DNA from: Alkalibacter mobilis
GTDB lineage: Bacteria > Bacillota > Clostridia > Eubacteriales > Alkalibacteraceae
NCBI RefSeq assembly: GCF_015594845.1
Contig: NZ_JADNRK010000009.1
Location: forward strand, 1 to 64,000
Reading direction: 5' to 3'
Length of the DNA: 64,000 bases
Shown piece by piece: positions 54,977-63,247 of this stretch. The notes below the pieces were generated by a model, which ran no database searches, was not told the DNA's origin, and worked only from the letters and a program-made list of their open reading frames with translations. Positions within the stretch are counted from its first letter, which is position 1; every line of letters starts with the position of its first letter. The translations under genes and the position numbers were made by a program.

Positions 54977-55858
54977 ATGAGACTAACCGAGTTTTTTGAT
55001 CGTGGTGAATTTGTAGTAACTGCTGAAGTAGGACCTCCAAAAGGGTTTCATATCGAACATTTAGTTGAGGAAGCCAATGAATTTTTAAAAGGCAGAGTTC
55101 ACGCAGTGAATGTTACAGACAACCAGTCCTCTGTAATGAGACTAGGTTCACTGGCTACTTGTAAAGTTCTTAAAGACAACGGATTGAATACTATATTTCA
55201 AGTAACTTGTCGTGATAGAAATAGAATCGCACTGCAGTCTGACATCTTGAGTGCTGCACTATTGGGCATTGACAACTTGCTGTTGCTTACCGGCGACCAC
55301 ACAACATTAGGTGACCACCCACAGGCAAAACCTGTATTCGATTTGGATTCTGTATCATTGACTCACGCTGTTAAGCGTATGGAAGAAGGATTTGATATAG
55401 CTGGAAATGCAATAGACGGAGAATTTCCTAAATTTTCAAAAGGTGCTGTTGTTTCTCCTTGCAGCGATTCAGTAGATGCACAGTTGGCTAAAATGGAGCA
55501 AAAAGTTAAAGCTGGTGTTGAATATTTCCAAACTCAAGGCGTGTACGAACCTGAAAAATTCATCAAATTCATGGATAAGGCCAAGCAGTTTGGCGTACCT
55601 GTACAACTTGGAATCATCATTCCGAAAAATGTGGGCATGGTCAGATACATGAATGCAAACGTAGCTGGTGTTCACGTTCCTGATGATATGATTGAAGAGT
55701 TGAAGGCTGATAAAGAAAAGACTAAAGCAGGTATTACCGGCGTAGAAATTTCCGCCAGAATTATTAAAGAATGTAAAGATTACTGCCAAGGAGTGCACAT
55801 TATGGCACTAGGCTGGGAATCAAAGATCCCTGCAATTCTTGACCAAGCTGGATTATAA
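54977..55858 (+). CDS. metF: Methylenetetrahydrofolate reductase
   Basis: 293 residues, ATG after TAGGAGTGA. TIM-barrel MetF pattern: FVVTAEVGPPKGF, VNVTDNQSSVMRLGSL, QVTCRDRNRIALQSDILSAALLGIDNLLLLTGDH, and EYFQTQGVYEPEKF. It reduces methylene-THF to methyl-THF with electrons from the MetV/RnfC partners. It sits in the methyl branch of the Wood-Ljungdahl pathway, where the corrinoid systems at the start of the window would also feed methyl groups. The 63-base gap before it has no terminator. Confidence 0.96.
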   Translation: MRLTEFFDRGEFVVTAEVGPPKGFHIEHLVEEANEFLKGRVHAVNVTDNQSSVMRLGSLATCKVLKDNGLNTIFQVTCRDRNRIALQSDILSAALLGIDNLLLLTGDHTTLGDHPQAKPVFDLDSVSLTHAVKRMEEGFDIAGNAIDGEFPKFSKGAVVSPCSDSVDAQLAKMEQKVKAGVEYFQTQGVYEPEKFIKFMDKAKQFGVPVQLGIIIPKNVGMVRYMNANVAGVHVPDDMIEELKADKEKTKAGITGVEISARIIKECKDYCQGVHIMALGWESKIPAILDQAGL

Positions 55859-55873
55859 TAATCAAGAACCTAC

Positions 55874-55913
55874 AAAAGATCATTTCAGATATCATTTCTG
55901 AGGTGATCTTTTC
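55874..55913 (+). terminator. Intrinsic terminator of metVF operon
   Basis: Sixteen-pair stem (55874-55889 with 55897-55912, two G-T pairs) ending in CTTTTCT. Confidence 0.85.
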
Positions 55914-56042
55914 TGATTTACAACCTCTGTTTAAGCATAAATATTTTTAACTAAATAAATATCTATGCATCCATTATAACCCTTAATGTGATATCATGTT
56001 GATTAAGTAGATGATCGTAAAAATCGATAGGAGGATGTTAGA

Positions 56043-56435
56043 ATGCATGATGTGTACGAATTTCTTAAAAAATGTGGAACCTACTATTTGGCAACAGTGG
56101 AAGATGATCAGCCAAGGGTTAGACCTTTTGGGACAGTCGATTTATTTGAAGGAAAAATTTATATTCAAACCGGAAAAGTCAAGTCTGTATCAAAACAAAT
56201 GGAAACCAATCCCAAGGTGGAGATATGTGCTTACAACGGCGACAAGTGGTTGCGAGTCTCAGCAACCGTAGTGCGTGATGACCGAACAGAAGCCAAAGAG
56301 CATATGCTTGAAGCTTATCCAATGTTAAAAAGCATCTATTCAGCCACTGACGACAATACTGAAGTCCTGTTCTTAAGAGATGCTACTGCTACTTTCAGTT
56401 CCTTTTCTGAAGAACCTACTACTGTAATATTTTAA
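56043..56435 (+). CDS. PNPOx-like FMN-binding split-barrel protein
   Basis: 130 residues, ATG after ATAGGAGG. The split-barrel pattern is TYYLATVEDDQPRVRPFGTVDLFEGKIYIQTGKVKSVSKQM and KVEICAYNGDKWLRVSATVV. These are pyridoxamine-oxidase-like flavoproteins, close in length to NimA-type nitroreductases and cofactor-binding proteins. No substrate can be assigned. It is a single-gene unit. Confidence 0.88.
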   Translation: MHDVYEFLKKCGTYYLATVEDDQPRVRPFGTVDLFEGKIYIQTGKVKSVSKQMETNPKVEICAYNGDKWLRVSATVVRDDRTEAKEHMLEAYPMLKSIYSATDDNTEVLFLRDATATFSSFSEEPTTVIF

Positions 56436-56449
56436 ATTTAAAAAAGACA

Positions 56450-56481
56450 ACACGGATTTGGGTCAATCCCCGAATCCGTGT
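56450..56481. terminator. Terminator-like hairpin
   Basis: ACACGGATT pairs with AATCCGTGT, extended by GGG/CCC. The A-run on its left makes it a better terminator for minus-strand transcripts than for the plus-strand gene. Confidence 0.7.
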
Positions 56482-56539
56482 ATTAATTAATGTTTCACTT
56501 GCCAATTTCGATATTTCAAATCTTATCGTTTCCATCATA

Positions 56540-56700
56540 TCAAACTGCTCTGGAATCTTTTCTGGTTTCATAATAAACACATTTTTCTTTTCTACACCCA
56601 TGAGGATGACGTTCAACATGTTCACACCTTATTATTTCAGTAGTCAGTGGAAACTTTACGCCCAAATACTTTTCTGCCAGCTCTATTCCTTCCAAACAAA
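56540..56700 (-). pseudogene. C-terminal remnant of a gene cut by the repeat
   Basis: On the minus strand an open frame ending at TGA 56540-56542 reads LEGIELAEKYLGVKFPLTT, then EIIRCEHVERHPHGCRKEKC, then VYYETRKDS. It looks like genuine protein, with regular codon use and paired Cys/His. Upstream the frame runs directly into the 25-nt repeat and has no start or ribosome site. It is best read as the tail of a gene whose front part was lost when the repeat and helicase gene arrived. No family recognised. Confidence 0.35.
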
Positions 56701-56707
56701 AGGGACA

Positions 56708-56732
56708 AACAAAAGGGACGGTTCTTTTTGTT
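56708..56732 (+). repeat. 25-nt hairpin repeat, copy A
   Basis: Exact 25-mer with core GGGACGGTTC between AACAAAA and TTTTTGTT arms; it can fold on itself with G-T pairs. It starts three bases beyond the stop codon side of the helicase gene. A partial direct copy (CAAACAAAAGGGA) precedes it at about 56693. Confidence 0.95.
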
Positions 56733-56734
56733 TG

Positions 56735-59700
56735 TTATTCAGCCTTACTGGCTAATTCCAGTAACTTGGCAGGCATTCGATTTCTAAGTTGCCACACTAT
56801 ACTAATAGGAGCTGAACCTTCGTGGCGAACATAATCAGCAAAGCCTAAACAGGTATAAAGACCAGTAAAACCTTGATCTTGTTTGTAAGCCCTTGCAAAT
56901 AAAAGAACTTTTCGATCACTGCCATTTTGATTTACATATCTTTGCCCTGTAGGAGATTGTATCGTAGTCCTACTCTGACTTTGCCAATGAAAGAGTTTTT
57001 CATTAATGGCATAATCATCATATAGAGTAGTTTCTGTAAAATCCGCCTCACTTTTATTAAGAGTAATAAAAAATACATCCATGTCTTGCTCACTTAAATA
57101 TAAAACTCCTTCTCGAAAAGGGTAACACTTTTTATACGTGTGTTTACCGAGAGCTGAAAGAATCATATTTACTGTGTAGGCACCATAAAGTTCGAGTGCT
57201 CCATTCAACTCTCCCAAAGGCATCGTTACTTGGTCTTGCTGGTCGTAAGTATACTGAACAACTGCCATAAGCTCGTCAAAATAACATTTATGTCCAAATA
57301 GCATAATTAAAGCATCTTCAAGATTCATCCCGTTTTTATCTGCTCCATCTGATAAAAATGTATAATAAAGAATATTCAGGTAAATCATTTTCAATTCATT
57401 CGATACTTTGCTATTGGAATCATTTTTCATAAATTGTTCAAGTTTAAAATTTTTGTTTCTGTAATCAGGCAAGTTTTCCAAGAGCCATTTGAGCCAATGA
57501 ACTGCCTTCACTTGCGATAATCTTGCGTATCCTTTACCTAACAGTTTATCCAAATCCTTGCTAGATCCAGGCTGCTCAGAAAGCCCAGATATTGTTGCAT
57601 TTTTTGAATCTATTTTATATACTTCAATGGGGCTAACATGCCAATATCTAAAAAACTCCAAAAAATTATTTGAGTGGTTGCCATGCTTCCAATCTTTGAT
57701 TTTGCGAAGTACTTGCCTCTTGTTGTTAACAGCGCCTGCAATGTGATCTAGAACTGTTTTCTGTGCCACTTTTTCCAGATATATAGCACACCCTTTTGGT
57801 ACATGAACAAAGCCAGCTTCTATTTCCTGAGTGACAGACTTTCTGGTTTGCTTCATAAGAGCTCTAAAGCGCCCTTCAAAATTGTATTCCGCTCTTTGAC
57901 GTCCTACAAAATCTATAACAGTTAATGCTTCTTTTCCCTGTGACAATCTAAGTCCTCTTCCAAGTTGTTGTAAAAAAACAGTCAAGCTCTCAGTCGGCCT
58001 TAAAAAAAGAACCGTATTAATTTCCGGTATGTCAACCCCTTCATTGTAGATATCTACTACAAACACAAATAATATCTTTCCTAAAACAAGTCTTTGTTTG
58101 ACGCTTTCTCTGATTTCAGGATCGGAATCAGCAGTTAAGCAATCTGACGGAATCCCTGAGTCATTAAAATAGCCTGCCATGAACTCTGCATGCTTTTTTG
58201 AAACACAAAATCCTATCCCTTTGATTTCGGACCAGTCCAAAGCGTAATTTTCAATAGCTAATTTTATTTGTTCAGCACGCATTTGTGCTTGAAATTCATC
58301 CAATACAATTAAATTATTCAAGTCTTCAACGCTGTATCTCCCAGCTTGCCATCTAACCTGTCTGTAATCAATGTTGTCACTAACTCCAAAATAATGAAAT
58401 GGACTTAAAAGCTTTCTTTCGATGGCTTCCACTAATCTTAATTGAATGGCATCTGGATTATCAAAATGTTCAAAAATACTTTGGCCGTCTGCTCTCTCAG
58501 GTGTAGCTGTAAGTCCCAGTAGTATTTTGGGTTTAAAGTGATCAAGCAAGTCTTTATAAGAAGGTGCTGCCGCGTGATGAAATTCATCTACAACAATAAA
58601 ATCGTAATAATTCGACGGTAGACTTTCAATAAAACCCGTTGAGTTTAAAGACTGTATGGAAACAAATACGTGTTCTAAACTTTCTGGTCTGATTCCATCT
58701 ACCAGCAAACCGCCAAAATTTGATTGTCTGAGAATATTTCTGTAACATTGCAGACTTTGAATCAAGATTTCTTTTCTATGCGCTACAAATAGCAGTCTAG
58801 CTCTGTCATTACCTTTTTGATATCGTTTATAATCAAAAGCTGATACTACTGTTTTCCCAGTTCCTGTTGCAGCAACAACCAAGTTTTTAAAGTGACCGTG
58901 TACCCTACGTTCAGCGTCAAGTTGATCTAAGATTTCCTGTTGATAATGGTGTGGTGTTATGTCAAAATAATGAACATCAAGTGCGGAATTTTTCCCTGAA
59001 TCAATGCCTTTGCCTTTTTGAAGCGCAATTTTCAATTTATTTGCATCCGTTCTCGGATTAAATAAAACAAATTCAGTGCTGTTCCAATAAGTTTCAAAAG
59101 TTGCATCAATCTTTTGCAATACAGGTTTCGAATCATATTCGGAAATTTTAATATTCCATTCCAAACCACTAGTCATGGCACTCTCAGACAAATTTGAAGA
59201 TCCAATATAAGCCGTACTAAATCCTGTATCTCTCCAAAAGACATACGTTTTTGCGTGCAGTCTTGTTCGTTCGGTATCGTAAGAAATTTTTATTTCAGCA
59301 TTTTTAAGTTCTGACAACCACAGTACCGCTTTATAATCTGTTGCCCCCAAATAAGATGTTGTAATAACTCTAAGCTTGCCACCTTTTTCGGTAAATTCTT
59401 TCAATTCATCCATAATTAGCCTAAGTCCGGTCCATTTGACAAATGAGACTAGCCAATCTATCTGTTTGCAACTTAATATTTCTCTGCGAATTTCTGAATC
59501 CATTCTTGGTTCTTGTGCTGCTCCCGTGAACAAGGTTTGCCTTGCAACACTGGTGGTTGGTCTCGTAACTACCCACTTGGATTTTTTATTTATCAACCCT
59601 GTCTGTTTTTCAGCTATGGCCAGCAGCATCTCTCCTTCTTTGTGGATCCAATAATTATCAAGTCGTCTGATTAAATCCACGTCAGGGTTCGGTTGTTTAG

Positions 59701-59962
59701 ACAAAAAATGCGCCATATATCTAATCAACTCGTTTGCCAAGGATACTCTGTCTTCAATTTCGTGATCTCTTCGATCAAGAGATATAAATACCTTGCTTAT
59801 AATCTTTGCCAAATAATTTGACAAAACTTCTTGTGATGTGACCGAATCAATAGGACTTTTTTGAATACAAAATTCAAACTCGCTAGTAAGATTCTCCAAC
59901 TCATTATGAATCACTTCATTTACAACCTGCTCATATATTCCAATAGGTAAAATTGATTTCAA
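56735..59962 (-). CDS. PLD nuclease - SF2 helicase - DUF3427 protein (probable defence)
   Basis: 1075 residues from TTG 59962 behind GGTGAGAGG. Order: helical N-terminus; phospholipase-D-like nuclease near residues 190-300 with HAKTYVF and GSSNLSESAM; SF2 helicase with Walker A AATGTGKT, DExH box VVDEFHHAA, GLTATPERADG, and C-terminal helicase motif QQLGRGLRLS; then a DUF3427 region ending SIVWQLRNRMPAKLLELA. Such three-part proteins are found sporadically and next to restriction or defence genes, so a role against foreign DNA is likely, but not shown here. It is bracketed by repeat copies A and B in the same orientation. Confidence 0.9.
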   Translation of the reverse strand: MKSILPIGIYEQVVNEVIHNELENLTSEFEFCIQKSPIDSVTSQEVLSNYLAKIISKVFISLDRRDHEIEDRVSLANELIRYMAHFLSKQPNPDVDLIRRLDNYWIHKEGEMLLAIAEKQTGLINKKSKWVVTRPTTSVARQTLFTGAAQEPRMDSEIRREILSCKQIDWLVSFVKWTGLRLIMDELKEFTEKGGKLRVITTSYLGATDYKAVLWLSELKNAEIKISYDTERTRLHAKTYVFWRDTGFSTAYIGSSNLSESAMTSGLEWNIKISEYDSKPVLQKIDATFETYWNSTEFVLFNPRTDANKLKIALQKGKGIDSGKNSALDVHYFDITPHHYQQEILDQLDAERRVHGHFKNLVVAATGTGKTVVSAFDYKRYQKGNDRARLLFVAHRKEILIQSLQCYRNILRQSNFGGLLVDGIRPESLEHVFVSIQSLNSTGFIESLPSNYYDFIVVDEFHHAAAPSYKDLLDHFKPKILLGLTATPERADGQSIFEHFDNPDAIQLRLVEAIERKLLSPFHYFGVSDNIDYRQVRWQAGRYSVEDLNNLIVLDEFQAQMRAEQIKLAIENYALDWSEIKGIGFCVSKKHAEFMAGYFNDSGIPSDCLTADSDPEIRESVKQRLVLGKILFVFVVDIYNEGVDIPEINTVLFLRPTESLTVFLQQLGRGLRLSQGKEALTVIDFVGRQRAEYNFEGRFRALMKQTRKSVTQEIEAGFVHVPKGCAIYLEKVAQKTVLDHIAGAVNNKRQVLRKIKDWKHGNHSNNFLEFFRYWHVSPIEVYKIDSKNATISGLSEQPGSSKDLDKLLGKGYARLSQVKAVHWLKWLLENLPDYRNKNFKLEQFMKNDSNSKVSNELKMIYLNILYYTFLSDGADKNGMNLEDALIMLFGHKCYFDELMAVVQYTYDQQDQVTMPLGELNGALELYGAYTVNMILSALGKHTYKKCYPFREGVLYLSEQDMDVFFITLNKSEADFTETTLYDDYAINEKLFHWQSQSRTTIQSPTGQRYVNQNGSDRKVLLFARAYKQDQGFTGLYTCLGFADYVRHEGSAPISIVWQLRNRMPAKLLELASKAE

Positions 59963-60037
59963 AACCTCTCACCTGCTTTGCATATATTTTAAAAATTCAA
60001 TTTATAACTGGTTATATTTTTGATTATATCACAAGAA

Positions 60038-60062
60038 AACAAAAGGGACGGTTCTTTTTGTT
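60038..60062 (+). repeat. 25-nt hairpin repeat, copy B
   Basis: Identical to copy A and in the same orientation, 76 bases upstream of the helicase start codon. Copies A and B therefore flank the gene as direct repeats. Confidence 0.95.
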
Positions 60063-60084
60063 TCTTTACAAGCATTATAGCTCA

Positions 60085-60129
60085 ACAAAAAGAGCCTCAC
60101 TTTCAACTAATCGTATAAAAGTCAGGCTC
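60085..60129 (-). terminator. Intrinsic terminator of FAD oxidase gene
   Basis: GAGCCTGACTTT pairs with AAAGTGAGGCTC (60118-60129 with 60092-60103), one mismatch, then TTTTTGTTG on the minus strand. Confidence 0.9.
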
Positions 60130-60144
60130 AATAAATTTTAAATT

Positions 60145-61515
60145 CTACATTACAAAATCGTTGGTCTCTTCTTTATCAGATCCGTTTTCCAATCCTCTGG
60201 CAGCTCTGCAAGTTTTATCATAAAGATCCCTGAATATGCAATCCGGGTCAGTTCTCATTTTGACGTTATAGTAATTTTCTTTATTCCATATGCTCCAAAA
60301 TTCCTTTTCAGAGTATAAGTTTGTCGAAATAAGAGTTTTTATGGCACCTATCTCAGAAAGTTTATTTTCCAAAATTTTATAATAGTATTCTGGATTTTTT
60401 CTTCTCATGCCATATAGAGCAATATCGAGAAATAGCTCATCCTCGACGTTTTTCAAGAAATCGTCTGATATCCACTCGTATTTATGGACAACCTTGTACG
60501 GTACACACCACAAGGGAAAATGATTTATCTCCTTAATATACCATTCGGTAAACTCTTCCATTTTTGAAAAGGGAATAAATGTATCAAGTGTAACCGGAAT
60601 ACTGTCTGGAGGAATAATTTTTCTGAAAGTATTGGCGAATTTCAGAGCATTATTGGAATTCATCGCCCTTCCAAATAATAACCTGCAAACTAACGATTTA
60701 GGATGCACGTTCGTAACCCCTTTGTTGTATCTGAAAAAATAGTCCGAAGTCTCCAGATAATCCTCCTGACGTTTTGAGGTGCTCAAGTAATAAATTCTCA
60801 TCCAGTCATAATTGTGGGTATATGGAGCTTCATCAACAAACTCTCCGGCACTCAAAACATACTCGTTCGGTGAATGAATTATTCCATCCATAAAATCGAG
60901 GTCTTTTTTAATGTAATGATCCCAGATTTCTGCCTTGTACTCTTCAAGAGTCTTACATTTGTGATATGTTACTTTAACGAACTTTTTTGCAGGTAAAAGT
61001 CTAAATTTAAGCAACGTGATTATACCCAAAGTTCCGAATGTACCATGCATCATCTGAAATATAAGTTTATTCTCATTGTTGGGAGTACATTTAAGCACCT
61101 CTCCTTTTGCAGTTACGACCTCATATTCTATGCAACTGTCATGAAATCCCCCTAATTTATATGACATTGATTCTATAGAGCAACCTGCAACCGCTCCACC
61201 TATTGTTATTGTCTTAAGCTCAGAAACTACTGCAGGTACAAGATCATGCTTTAATGTGGCTGCAACAAGTTTCTCAAAAGTCACTCCTGGTTCAGCAATA
61301 CAAGTACGATTTTCTACGTCAATTAATATTATTTCATCGAGATCGCTGATATCAAGCTTATCATCCGAGTATTTCTTGTCTTTTGGCTTAGGTACGGTAT
61401 GAGAAACTGTTCTTTTTCTCAAACTCAAAGGTGAAGTTGTTTTACGTTCCCTCAATTCTTGAACAATCCTGTTGATTTTAACATCATGTGAATTCATGTC
61501 CGTTCTCATCCCCAT
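60145..61515 (-). CDS. FAD-linked oxidase, DHCR24/GlcD-like
   Basis: 456 residues; the start is uncertain because three in-frame ATGs (61515, 61509, 61497) lack a strong binding site. FAD_binding_4 fold: DEIILIDVENRTCIAEPGVTFEKLVAATLKHDLVPAVVSELKTITIGGAVAGCSIESMSYKLGGFHDSC, then MMHGTFGTLGIITLLKFRL. The rest matches the bacterial delta-24-sterol-reductase-like group. It oxidises or reduces a small or lipid-like substrate with FAD. A true sterol substrate is improbable in a clostridium. Confidence 0.85.
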   Translation of the reverse strand: MGMRTDMNSHDVKINRIVQELRERKTTSPLSLRKRTVSHTVPKPKDKKYSDDKLDISDLDEIILIDVENRTCIAEPGVTFEKLVAATLKHDLVPAVVSELKTITIGGAVAGCSIESMSYKLGGFHDSCIEYEVVTAKGEVLKCTPNNENKLIFQMMHGTFGTLGIITLLKFRLLPAKKFVKVTYHKCKTLEEYKAEIWDHYIKKDLDFMDGIIHSPNEYVLSAGEFVDEAPYTHNYDWMRIYYLSTSKRQEDYLETSDYFFRYNKGVTNVHPKSLVCRLLFGRAMNSNNALKFANTFRKIIPPDSIPVTLDTFIPFSKMEEFTEWYIKEINHFPLWCVPYKVVHKYEWISDDFLKNVEDELFLDIALYGMRRKNPEYYYKILENKLSEIGAIKTLISTNLYSEKEFWSIWNKENYYNVKMRTDPDCIFRDLYDKTCRAARGLENGSDKEETNDFVM

Positions 61516-61647
61516 TCATTTAGGCTGTTGCGAAGACAAATCTAATAATTAACTGTTCTTGTTAATTCCAATAGTAGAAATTGACTGAACCTTAAACATT
61601 TGTATATTTATACCCTCACCTATACAATATAAATCTATTATAGTGAA

Positions 61648-61672
61648 AACAAAAAGAACCGTCCCTTTTGTT
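61648..61672 (-). repeat. 25-nt hairpin repeat, copy C
   Basis: Identical 25-mer, opposite orientation to A and B, in the gap between the FAD oxidase and the EAL-HDOD gene. Confidence 0.95.
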
Positions 61673-61690
61673 CCTTTCCTTTTGCTCTTT

Positions 61691-62902
61691 TTAATAAATC
61701 ATGTCCATTATTTCCTTTGACCATTTCACCGACTCCAAATAATGATCGTATATGGCATTTTGTTCAATATTGATTTCTTTTGCCAGGGAATCTATTTCTG
61801 ACCACTCACCTATTTCGTATGCTTCAATGATTTTTTTTATAATGGATAACTCTCCTTGGCTTAGAACAAGGGCATTGGAAACTTTTGGGGATAAAGTAAT
61901 ATCTTTTAACGCATCTTCCATATCCATATCCAGGATTGCATCGATAGTACTGAAAAGCCCCATTATTGCTGCTTCATGTTTTGATTTTTTCAGATTGCTT
62001 GATAAAGCTATCAGCTCCGACAACTTTGAACGAATCAAAGAAATGCGTACAAGTTCCTTAGGTTTGTTTACGCCCAATTCCTGGATCATCAATACCTTGA
62101 TCCACCTCTCCAATTCTTTTAATCCCATAAATGTCAATGCCCGTTTGATTGAATAGATCAGGTCATCTCCTACCCTTGCACTAACAACTCTCAATAATCT
62201 ATATGCAAGATTAACATCCATCTCAATTATTTCCGCCAATTTTTGATACGATGGTTCCTCATAATCAAGTTCTTGAAGGATCCTTAGATATTGGATTTTT
62301 GTCGTCGTTATTGTTTCATTCTTTTGTCCGACTACTGAAGGCTTGCTGAAAAAATAACCCTGAAATAATTTAAAACCCATTTCCTTGGCTTTCAAAAACT
62401 CCTCTTCCGTTTCAATTTTCTCTGCCAATAAGATTTTTCTATCTTTTAAAGCTTTTTCCACACTAATTTCTATTGTCTCCAAAGGAGTAGCGATTATATC
62501 ATGTTTAATAATATCTGCATATTTTACCAAGGGATACTCTTCGTAGCTCTCAACAAAATCATCCAGAGCGATTTCATAACCATTGTTTGACAAGCACTGA
62601 ATTCTCTCTATAAGCAAAGGGTCCAATTCAACATTCTCAAGCACCTCTATGACCAGCCTATTTTTATCCAACAATTCTACCAGATCCAATTCCAAGAGTT
62701 CTCTGTTAAAATTTATAAAGGCCCTTTTGTTCTCTACAATGGTTTCTATTCCTGATTCGAACAAGCTTGTTATTATGCTTGCAGTAGCCTGGGTTTCTGT
62801 GGCACCTCCAAATCCGCTTGAGTCCCTTTCCAATCTGAATAGCAATTCATATCCGTATACATCTTTATTGGTTTTAAATATTGGTTGTCTTGCGATATAC
62901 AT
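61691..62902 (-). CDS. EAL-HDOD signalling protein (YuxH type)
   Basis: 403 residues from ATG 62902, after TGAGGTTAAGC; twelve upstream codons lack a binding site. N-terminal EAL domain (MYIARQPIF, YELLFR in place of EAL-LR, EIALDDF, LFQGYFFSKP) and C-terminal HDOD domain (LRVVSARVGDDLIYSIKRALTFMGLKELERWI). ELL replaces EAL and several metal ligands look incomplete, so c-di-GMP hydrolysis is doubtful; many YuxH proteins bind rather than cut the nucleotide. Role unknown. Confidence 0.88.
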   Translation of the reverse strand: MYIARQPIFKTNKDVYGYELLFRLERDSSGFGGATETQATASIITSLFESGIETIVENKRAFINFNRELLELDLVELLDKNRLVIEVLENVELDPLLIERIQCLSNNGYEIALDDFVESYEEYPLVKYADIIKHDIIATPLETIEISVEKALKDRKILLAEKIETEEEFLKAKEMGFKLFQGYFFSKPSVVGQKNETITTTKIQYLRILQELDYEEPSYQKLAEIIEMDVNLAYRLLRVVSARVGDDLIYSIKRALTFMGLKELERWIKVLMIQELGVNKPKELVRISLIRSKLSELIALSSNLKKSKHEAAIMGLFSTIDAILDMDMEDALKDITLSPKVSNALVLSQGELSIIKKIIEAYEIGEWSEIDSLAKEINIEQNAIYDHYLESVKWSKEIMDMIY

Positions 62903-63034
62903 GCTTAACCTCACATAAACTTTTTTTAACTTACTCAATTATTATATCAGTAGAGACGGATTCTTACTATGTTTTGGTTCAATTATCGATCATTCTATTT
63001 TCTAAATCGATTAGTGATGGTAAACAAAAAAACA

Positions 63035-63059
63035 AACAAAAAGAACCGTCCCTTTTGTT
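63035..63059 (-). repeat. 25-nt hairpin repeat, copy D
   Basis: Identical 25-mer in the same orientation as copy C. It carries the same adjacent partial copy (TCCCTTTTGTTTG) that copy A has, so A and D are the extended form in opposite orientations. Confidence 0.95.
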
Positions 63060-63081
63060 TGTCCCTTTTGTTTGTTTTACA

Positions 63082-63246
63082 TCATTTTATATCACATTCA
63101 CCGGTATTTTGTATCCCACCACTGCAACTAGTGTTGTATGGACAGGATGCGCAACCTCCACCTTTTTTCTTATCTTTGTAAATTTTGTAAACAGCACTTG
63201 AAATGATCATTCCTACTACTAAAAATACGATCAGATTCTCCAACAT
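63082..63246 (-). CDS. FeoB-associated Cys-rich membrane protein
   Basis: 54 residues, too short for a 60-residue cut-off; ATG one base after the feoB stop, so coupled. One membrane helix (LIVFLVVGMIISSAVYKIY), then KDKKKGGGCASCPYNTSCSGG. This is the pattern of the small FeoB-associated Cys-rich proteins that accompany ferrous iron transporters in Firmicutes. It may hand Fe2+ or electrons to FeoB. Confidence 0.92.
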   Translation of the reverse strand: MLENLIVFLVVGMIISSAVYKIYKDKKKGGGCASCPYNTSCSGGIQNTGECDIK

Positions 63247-63247
63247 C

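Noticed and set aside
61691-62902. Active c-di-GMP phosphodiesterase call for the EAL-HDOD protein
   Set aside because: EAL is replaced by ELL and the metal-site pattern looks incomplete, so catalysis cannot be claimed.
56708-63059. CRISPR array made of the 25-nt repeats
   Set aside because: Only four copies, spaced by 1.4-3.3 kb of genes and in both orientations.
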